Below, piece by piece: positions 42,797 through 48,560 of a stretch of 48,560 nt of DNA. This DNA comes from JBKHYJ01 sp046565505. GTDB taxonomy: Bacteria; Acidobacteriota; Blastocatellia; UBA7656. The position numbers and the translations under genes are program-made. The notes under the pieces are model-generated. The model searched no databases. It saw only the letters and a list, made by a program, of their open reading frames with translations, and had not been told where the DNA came from. The DNA is taken from assembly GCA_046565505.1 (NCBI GenBank), contig JBKHYJ010000055.1, positions 1 to 48,560 on the forward strand, read 5' to 3'. Within the stretch, counting starts at the first letter, position 1, and each line of letters starts with the position of its first letter.

Positions 42797-45505
42797 TCAG
42801 AGTGAAGTAGGGGCCACCTCTTCTGTCGTGTAGGCTTCGATTACGTCTCCGGTCTTTACGTCCTGAAACCTTTCGAGTGAGATGCCGCACTCGAAGCCTT
42901 GCTTTACTTCGCTAACGTCGTCTTTGAACCGCCTGAGCGAGTCGATCCGGCCCTCGAATACGACCACGTTGTCGCGCAGTATGCGGGCGGTCGTGCGCCG
43001 TATGGACCCGTCGGTTATGTAGCAGCCGGCGATCTGCCCGATGCGCGGGACGCGGAAGACCTGGCGCACCTCCGCGTGGCCCGTGATGACCTCGCGCTTG
43101 GTCGCGTCGAGCAGGCCGAGCATGGCGTTGCGAAGCTCCTCCTCGACCTTGTAGATGATCGTGTGGAGCCTTATGTCGACGCCCTCGGCTTCGGCTATCT
43201 CTCTCGCGCGCGATTCGGGCCGCACGTTGAACCCTATGATGACCGCCGCGCGATTCATGTCCTTAGAGGAGGCCGCGGCCAGCATCACGTCCGATTCCGT
43301 GATAGCGCCCACGCCGGAGCGGATGATACGGACTTTGACGCGCTCGGTCGAGAGTTTATTCAGCACGTCGCGCACTGCTTCGACCGACCCCGCTACGTCG
43401 CCCTTTAGAATCGCCAGCAGCTCCTTGACCTGGCTCTTGTCGGCGAACAACTGCTCAAGGCCGCGGGCCGACGTGCGACCGATCTCCGCGAGCCTGGCTT
43501 GCATCTGCCGCTGGTGGGCGATGTGCTGCGCCTGCGTGGCGTCCTGCGAGGCCTGTATCAGGTCCCCAGCCTGAGGCACGCCCTGCATGCCCAGCACCTC
43601 TACGGGCGTAGACGGCCCCGTCTTGTCTACGGGCCGCCCGCGGTCGTCAAACATGGCGCGTACGCGGCCGAACACCTGCCCCGCGATGAAGGCGTCGCCG
43701 ACCTTCAGCGTGCCCTGCTGCACGAGCACGGTGGCGACGGCCCCGCGGCCCCTGTCGAGCTTCGCCTCGAGCACGACGCCAGAAGCCAGGCGGTCGGGGT
43801 TGCCCTTCAGGTCCAGGAGGTCCGAGGTGAGTATTATCATCTCAAGCAGCGAATCGAGGTTCATGCGCTTCTTCGCGGAGACCTCGACCATAACTGTGTC
43901 GCCGCCCCAGCCGTCCCACAGCAGGCCGCGGTCGGAAAGCTCCTGCTTCACGCGGTCGGGGTTCGCGTCGGGCTTATCGACCTTGTTTATAGCGACGATG
44001 ATCGGGACTTCGGCCGCGCGCGCGTGGTCAATCGCCTCCAGCGTCTGAGGCATCACGCCGTCGTCCGCCGCCACCACCAGCACGACCACGTCCGTGACCT
44101 TCGCGCCGCGCGCGCGCATCATCGTGAACGCTTCGTGGCCCGGCGTGTCGAGGAATACGATGTTGCGCATGCGGCTCGGGTCGTCCGGGTCAGGCACGTT
44201 CACGGAGTACGCGCCGATGTGTTGAGTTATGCCGCCTGCCTCGCCTTCGGCCACGTGAGTCTGGCGGATGGCGTCGAGCAGCGAAGTCTTACCATGATCT
44301 ACGTGCCCCATCACGGTCACGACGGGCGCGCGCGAGGCCGTGCCTTCTTCGCCCGACTCGATAATCTTCTCTTCTTCGGCCTCGCTTATCATCTCTTCAA
44401 ACTGCGCGAAGCTGATGTCGTAGCCGAATTCCTTGCCGATCTCCTTGGCTATGTCCTGGTTCAGCGTCTGATTGATGGTCGCCATGACGCCGCGCTGGAG
44501 CAGCATCTGCACCACGTCTTTCGCCTTCACGTCAAGCTTCTCCGCGAAGTCTTTGAGCGTGGTCCCCTCGATGAGCTTGATCGGCCTCAGCTCCGTGAAT
44601 ACGGGCCTGGTCTTCGGCTGCACCATAGTGCCCGGCCCGCGCATGTGGCGCGGAACCTCTACGTGCTTGCCTTCCTCGTGCCCGAACTCGCCCGGGCCCC
44701 GCTTGCCGCGACGCGTGCGCTTGCGCGGCCGGCCGGCGTCTTGAGCCGGGATATAAGTGGTCTGCTGGCGCTTGGGGGCGGCCGGGTCGGTGACCGTCGC
44801 GGGCTCCGCGCCCACGGCATGCATCCTTGCGCCTGCCCCCGGCGCGCCGGGAGACCCCGCGTAAGATGGCGTGCCGGGGGTCGCTCCCGGCCTTATCGGC
44901 GGCGGCATGGGCCTGCCGGGTATTGGTCGCAGTTGGCGCACCTGGTGAGCCGGGCGCGGCGCCGGGGCGGCCGGCTTGGCCGTAGGCGTGACAGGGGGCG
45001 GCGCGACAGGCTCCGCGATCGGCTGTTTCGGTTCGGCAGTCGCGGCGGCCGGCGCTTCCGGCTCGGGCGGCTGAACTGTAGGCGCCGGGGCGATCTGCTC
45101 TGCTTGCGGCGGCGGGGGCGGCGCGGCTTTCAGCACGCGAATCTTTGACCTCTGCTGCTCAGGCTTGGCAGGCTCGGCGGCGCTCGGCGCGGATGGCATG
45201 GTAACCACGGCGGGTTGCGCTTCCGGCTCGGGCATCTCAACCGGGGGCGACGAATCGGACTCTGCCAGTTGATCTTCCGGCGACATGGCTTGCTTGGCAT
45301 GCTTGACCAGGCGCGGGCCTATAGACGGCACGGCTTTCTTCGGGAAGTACTTAGTGCGGATGCGCTCGGCCACCTCGAACGGGACCGTATTTGAAGGCAC
45401 GCTTACGTCTATGCCCTCGCGGCGCGCGTCGTCGATGACTTTCTTGTTGTCGAGCTTCAGCTCTTTTGCCAGATCGTAAATTCTTATCTTATTGCCTGTC
45501 GCCAT
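42797..45505 (-). CDS. infB: translation initiation factor IF-2 (902 aa)
   Basis: IF-2 is the GTPase that places initiator fMet-tRNA on the 30S subunit and promotes subunit joining. An IF2_N domain occupies about residues 4-55 (IRIYDLAKELKLDNKKVID). A long Pro/Ala/Glu-rich linker runs to about 270, followed by a second IF2_N (about 310-365) and the GTPase core: GHVDHGKTSLL near 398, DTPGHEAF near 450 and NKVDKP near 505. Domains II to IV follow (SVEAVRDVLNKL, VEEELRNAMLGLLD, ISLERFQDVKTGDVIEAY). The product is full length. It follows nusA by 109 bp with no ylxR or ylxQ gene between, unlike many operons of this type. Confidence 0.97.
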   Translation of the reverse strand: MATGNKIRIYDLAKELKLDNKKVIDDARREGIDVSVPSNTVPFEVAERIRTKYFPKKAVPSIGPRLVKHAKQAMSPEDQLAESDSSPPVEMPEPEAQPAVVTMPSAPSAAEPAKPEQQRSKIRVLKAAPPPPPQAEQIAPAPTVQPPEPEAPAAATAEPKQPIAEPVAPPPVTPTAKPAAPAPRPAHQVRQLRPIPGRPMPPPIRPGATPGTPSYAGSPGAPGAGARMHAVGAEPATVTDPAAPKRQQTTYIPAQDAGRPRKRTRRGKRGPGEFGHEEGKHVEVPRHMRGPGTMVQPKTRPVFTELRPIKLIEGTTLKDFAEKLDVKAKDVVQMLLQRGVMATINQTLNQDIAKEIGKEFGYDISFAQFEEMISEAEEEKIIESGEEGTASRAPVVTVMGHVDHGKTSLLDAIRQTHVAEGEAGGITQHIGAYSVNVPDPDDPSRMRNIVFLDTPGHEAFTMMRARGAKVTDVVVLVVAADDGVMPQTLEAIDHARAAEVPIIVAINKVDKPDANPDRVKQELSDRGLLWDGWGGDTVMVEVSAKKRMNLDSLLEMIILTSDLLDLKGNPDRLASGVVLEAKLDRGRGAVATVLVQQGTLKVGDAFIAGQVFGRVRAMFDDRGRPVDKTGPSTPVEVLGMQGVPQAGDLIQASQDATQAQHIAHQRQMQARLAEIGRTSARGLEQLFADKSQVKELLAILKGDVAGSVEAVRDVLNKLSTERVKVRIIRSGVGAITESDVMLAAASSKDMNRAAVIIGFNVRPESRAREIAEAEGVDIRLHTIIYKVEEELRNAMLGLLDATKREVITGHAEVRQVFRVPRIGQIAGCYITDGSIRRTTARILRDNVVVFEGRIDSLRRFKDDVSEVKQGFECGISLERFQDVKTGDVIEAYTTEEVAPTSL

Positions 45506-45614
45506 AGTTAATCCGAATACTTCTTTCTAATTGTTCAAAGCGTCACTTTGAACCGACGTGCAAGCCGCCTCCAGCGCTTGCGAACCCCTTCCCGCGTACG
45601 GCGCCGGTTGCGGA

Positions 45615-47765
45615 TTATTGATTCTTCTCGCCCGCGTCACCCGTGCCGTTCTGGCCGTCCCCCTCGCCCGCGTCGGCCGCCTGCCCGCCGTCGAATGCGC
45701 CGGGCGAAAGCTCGTCGCTGGTCTCCTGCCCCGTCTCTTCTTCGGCGGCTTCGGATGGTCCCGCGACGCCCCCGCCTGCCTCACCAGCCGGCGGCGTGTC
45801 GAACGAAGCTATGAGGTCGTCGACTTGCTGCTCGTCGGACGTGTCGATGCCGGCTTCCTCCCTCCACTCTGCGCGGCTGTCGGCGATGACGCGCTCGCCA
45901 GGAGCGAGGGCCTCGAATGCGGAAGAGGGCATAGGCCCTTGAGCCTCTTCGACGCCGGGGGACGTGTTGGCTAAGAATTCCTGGATCTGAACCTCAGACG
46001 GGCTCATCGAGTTGAAATCAGGCCCGGCCGACGCGCCAGCTCTGGGAGGGTCCGGCGCCGCGTCCGGCGGCGGCGCGAACTCCCGCTCCTGGTCCTTCTG
46101 GTCCGCCTCCTCCTCCCCGCCAGGGTCAGGCTCTGCCATCCTCGCCTTGTCCACTTCTTCGCCTGCCGCGTTGGCCAGGAGCGGCGCGTCATCGGCCCCG
46201 CCGCCCGACTCGGAATCGGCTCCGGGAGCCTGTTCCGTGGCCTCGCGCTGTTCGGCCGGCGAGGCCTGCTCGGGGGCCGCCCCCGTTATGGCCCCGACGC
46301 CTTCTCTGATAAGAGCCGCGCCCAGATTTACGACGGCCGCGCCCGCATCAACTATGGCTCCGGCGGCGTCGGCAACCTGGCTGCCGAGCGACTCCCCTTC
46401 GGCCGCCTCCGCTTGCCCCGCCGCGCCTTCACCCGTGGCCGCCGCGGCAGTCTCCGCCTCTCGCGCGTCGCGGGCCTCGCGGGCGTGTTTTTGGGCGAGC
46501 AGGCGGTGCGCCCTGTCGAGGATTTCGTTCGCCTGGTCGAAGCTCACGTCTATCGCGTCGACGAGATCGTCGACCGAGAGCACGGAAAGCTGCTCAATGT
46601 TTTCTATGCCGCGGTCCTTCAAACGCTCCGCCGTTATCTGGTCGAGCGCCAGGCTCTCACGAATGTCCGTGAGCGTAGCCTCGCCGCCCGCCATGACGGC
46701 TTCGAGCTGGGCCGCCGCGGCGCGCGCTGCTTCTTCGGCGCTGCGTATGTCGATGTGCCAGCCGACGAGCTTCGCCGCGAGCCGCACGTTCTGCCCTTTC
46801 TTGCCTATCGCGAGCGACAACTGGTCCTCCGGGACCGTCACGGTCAGCTTCTTGTCCTCGAAGCTGTTGATCTCGACCTTAGAAACTTTCGCGGGCGAAA
46901 GCGCGTTAGCAGCGAACACGGCGGGGTCTTCGCTCCACTCGATTATGTCTATGCGCTCGCCGCGGAGCTCGCGAATGATCGCCTGCACGCGGGAGCCTTT
47001 CATCCCCACGCACGCGCCCACGGGGTCCACGTCGCGCTCCGTCGATATGACGGCTATCTTCGCGCGGTCGCCCGGCTCGCGCACGGCGGCTTTGATTTGG
47101 ACTGTGCCATCGTAGATTTCGGGCACCTCCATCTCGAACAATCGCTTGAGCAGTTCCGGCGACGTGCGCGACACTTCGACCTGCGGGCCCTTAGAATCTT
47201 TCGACACCGTGTTGATAACGACGCGGATGCGCTCACCCTGGCTGAAGGTCTCGGCGCGCGACTGCTGAGTCTTCGGAAGCACCGACTCGATCTTGCCGAG
47301 GTCTGTGATGATGCGGCCGCCCTCGAACCGCTTCACGAAGCCATGAACTAGCTCGCCCACGCGGCTGATGTATTCGTCATAGACGTTGTTGCGCTCTGCC
47401 TCGCGGACCTTTTGAAATATTATCTGCTTGGCCGTCTGGGCGGCGATGCGGCCCAGTTCCTCGCGCGGCTTGGGGAACTCTAGCTGGTCGCCCACCTCCG
47501 CCCCTTCGACGCCCATCTCTTCGACGTCGGCAAGGCTGATCTCCGTGGCGGGGTCTTGCACCTCTTCGACCACGGTCATCAAGGCGAACAGCTCTACGTC
47601 GCCCGTCTCGGGGTTGTAGCGCGCGCGCAGGTCTTCGCCCGTCTTGAACTGCTTGCGGGCGGCGGTCACCACGGCGTCTTCAATGGCCGAGATGATGACT
47701 TGCGGCTCAATGCCCTTCTCGCGACTCAGAATGTCTATGGTTTGCGGAATCGGACTCGTGGACAT
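45615..47765 (-). CDS. nusA: transcription termination/antitermination factor NusA with long acidic tail (716 aa)
   Basis: NusA binds RNA polymerase and modulates pausing, termination and antitermination. The N-terminal domain (about 1-125), S1 domain (about 135-200, GERIRVVINTVSKDSKGPQV) and two KH domains (VGACVGMKGSRVQAIIREL and LSLAIGKKGQNVRLAAKL) are standard. A helix-hairpin-helix repeat lies at about 367-425. Most homologues end near 350-500 residues. Here about 285 further residues are Ala/Glu/Gly/Pro-rich, very acidic and probably disordered, with one Ala/Val-rich less polar patch (AAGAIVDAGAAVVNLGAAL). AAGGAAAGAG precedes the ATG. It is second in the rimP-nusA-infB operon. Confidence 0.96.
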   Translation of the reverse strand: MSTSPIPQTIDILSREKGIEPQVIISAIEDAVVTAARKQFKTGEDLRARYNPETGDVELFALMTVVEEVQDPATEISLADVEEMGVEGAEVGDQLEFPKPREELGRIAAQTAKQIIFQKVREAERNNVYDEYISRVGELVHGFVKRFEGGRIITDLGKIESVLPKTQQSRAETFSQGERIRVVINTVSKDSKGPQVEVSRTSPELLKRLFEMEVPEIYDGTVQIKAAVREPGDRAKIAVISTERDVDPVGACVGMKGSRVQAIIRELRGERIDIIEWSEDPAVFAANALSPAKVSKVEINSFEDKKLTVTVPEDQLSLAIGKKGQNVRLAAKLVGWHIDIRSAEEAARAAAAQLEAVMAGGEATLTDIRESLALDQITAERLKDRGIENIEQLSVLSVDDLVDAIDVSFDQANEILDRAHRLLAQKHAREARDAREAETAAAATGEGAAGQAEAAEGESLGSQVADAAGAIVDAGAAVVNLGAALIREGVGAITGAAPEQASPAEQREATEQAPGADSESGGGADDAPLLANAAGEEVDKARMAEPDPGGEEEADQKDQEREFAPPPDAAPDPPRAGASAGPDFNSMSPSEVQIQEFLANTSPGVEEAQGPMPSSAFEALAPGERVIADSRAEWREEAGIDTSDEQQVDDLIASFDTPPAGEAGGGVAGPSEAAEEETGQETSDELSPGAFDGGQAADAGEGDGQNGTGDAGEKNQ

Positions 47766-47874
47766 AGCTCTTTCCTTGCGGGCGTCGGGGGCCCGCCGCC
47801 GCGCGGGGCTAATTTAAGGGACGCTTTAACCGCCCCTCTCATTGCCCGGCCGCGTGACGGCGGACGCCCGGCCC

Positions 47875-48336
47875 CTAAAACTCGTATTCAATATTCGCCT
47901 TGACGATCTGCTCGTAAGGTATCTCAATCCGGCCCGCCGCGTCGGCATCAAGGCTGACCTTGTCTTCGGCGATGCCGAGCAGCTTGCCTCGGAAGTTTCG
48001 CTGGCCGTTGATGGCTTCGGACGTTTTGAGCTTGACCCTTTGCCCGGCGAAACGCTCGTAATCGGCGCGCTTATAGAGACCGCGTTCTAAGCCAGGGCTT
48101 GAGACTTCCAGGGTGTACTTATTAGGTATCAGGTCCTCGACATCCAGCAGCGCGCCCACCTGGTTGCTGACCGTTTCGCAGTCGCCATGATTCACGCCGC
48201 CGGGCTTGTCAATGTATATGCGCAATACAAAATTATTGCGCGGGCCTACCATCTCCCAATGGACTACTTCCAGTCCCTCGCGTGAGGCGACGCGCTCTAT
48301 CACACTGCCGATAGCATCTCGGTTTTGGTCAGTCAT
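47875..48336 (-). CDS. rimP: ribosome maturation factor RimP (153 aa)
   Basis: RimP is needed for 30S subunit assembly. The N-terminal alpha/beta domain (IERVASREGLEVVHWEMVG, LRIYIDKPGGVNHGDCETVS) and the motif YTLEVSSPGLERGL are characteristic. A C-terminal SH3-like domain follows (RVKLKTSEAINGQRNFRGKLLGI). I chose MTDQNRDAIG at 48336 because homology starts there; an in-frame codon 21 triplets upstream would place the terminator-like hairpin inside the coding region. It is the first gene of the operon and starts 12 nt after that hairpin's T-run. Confidence 0.94.
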   Translation of the reverse strand: MTDQNRDAIGSVIERVASREGLEVVHWEMVGPRNNFVLRIYIDKPGGVNHGDCETVSNQVGALLDVEDLIPNKYTLEVSSPGLERGLYKRADYERFAGQRVKLKTSEAINGQRNFRGKLLGIAEDKVSLDADAAGRIEIPYEQIVKANIEYEF

Positions 48337-48347
48337 CCTCGCCAAGA

Positions 48348-48371
48348 AAAAAAGTGGGCCAGGCCCACTTG
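48348..48371 (-). terminator. intrinsic terminator/attenuator in the rimP leader
   Basis: On the minus strand AAGTGGGCC, one T, and GGCCCACTT form a tight hairpin running directly into a T-tract of seven or more, only about 12 nt upstream of the rimP start. It could end an upstream transcript, or act as an attenuator of the rimP-nusA-infB operon, which would let NusA control its own synthesis. The second role is inference. Confidence 0.75.
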
Positions 48372-48399
48372 GATAGCAAGCTTTTAATATTACCGCCAC

Positions 48400-48560
48400 C
48401 GGCGAGCAAAAAGCAAGTATGGTCCAAGCCAGTCCAGGGTCTATTCATTCTCGGAGATCAAGCCCAAGGGCTGCCAGCCCAAGCCCTGGCTGCGCCGCAT
48501 ACATCCGACAAGCTGCCGCTATGTTCGTCGCTCCTGTTACCCTCATCAATGAGATCGCTG
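48400..48560. other. unassigned right edge
   Basis: No gene is recognised in the last 160 bases. A minus-strand frame runs from the edge to a stop at 48445-48447 (about 38 codons, containing GATNIAAACRMYAAQPGLG) and could be the tail of an upstream gene, but I cannot assign it. The rimP operon promoter may also lie here or beyond the window. Confidence 0.3.

Noticed and set aside
43499..45148. Long open frame antisense to infB
   Set aside because: Highly basic, His/Arg-rich shadow translation with no recognisable fold.

Overview
The window looks like a chromosomal segment of a GC-rich, diderm (Gram-negative-type) bacterium. Acidobacteriota is the best guess, perhaps class Blastocatellia. This is inferred from the combination of an Oar-like TonB-dependent receptor with a carboxypeptidase-regulatory-like N-terminal domain, a cytosolic Ser/Thr kinase fused to a FlgO/TolB-like domain and TPRs, a Tricorn-type S41 protease, OmpA and Spy-like envelope proteins, and many secreted proteins of unknown function. 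No rRNA gene is present to confirm it.

Positions 1 to about 4,800 look like a decayed, horizontally acquired island, visibly more AT-rich than the rest. It begins with the tail of an IS630-type transposase. Next come two overlapping genes of unknown function (one cytosolic, one secreted and possibly barrel-forming) behind a near-consensus promoter, and an L-amino-acid-oxidase-like flavoenzyme with its own promoter. It ends in a tRNA-Thr(CGT) cut off in its anticodon loop and a broken tyrosine recombinase.

From 4.9 to 16.8 kb the backbone carries a PfkB sugar kinase, an OmpA lipoprotein, uvrC, a glycine-zipper envelope protein, an AraC regulator, a TPR protein, a DinB-like protein, purN, a class III ribonucleotide reductase (nrdD) without its activase, and a DUF2227 membrane protein, closed by a strong bidirectional terminator. 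From 16.9 to 24.2 kb, all on the minus strand, lie a secreted LEA-like repeat protein, a TonB-dependent receptor, and a GntR regulator / deoxyhypusine-synthase-like protein / GmhA isomerase cluster. A perfect palindrome with a third half-site lies between the regulator and the receptor and is a likely operator.

From 24.6 to 28.1 kb is a two-gene secreted unit: a 927-aa protein with four visible tandem modules of about 118 residues plus a Big_2-like domain, and a 227-aa partner. Then come uvrA, a small acidic protein, a PilZ protein and the kinase-TPR protein. From 34.7 to 36.8 kb is an envelope-stress module: ECF sigma factor (probably CTG-initiated), zinc-finger anti-sigma factor and a membrane-anchored Spy/CnrX-like protein, with a free Spy-like protein upstream. 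A Tricorn-like protease and a coiled-coil protein follow.

The right end is the conserved translation/transcription operon rimP-nusA-infB-rbfA-nrnA on the minus strand. It has an intrinsic-terminator-like hairpin just before rimP, and a NusA with an unusual acidic tail of about 285 residues. The best candidates for undescribed biology are the overlapping island pair, the tandem-module secreted pair, the GntR/receptor/DHS-like/GmhA set with its operator, and the secreted LEA-like protein.
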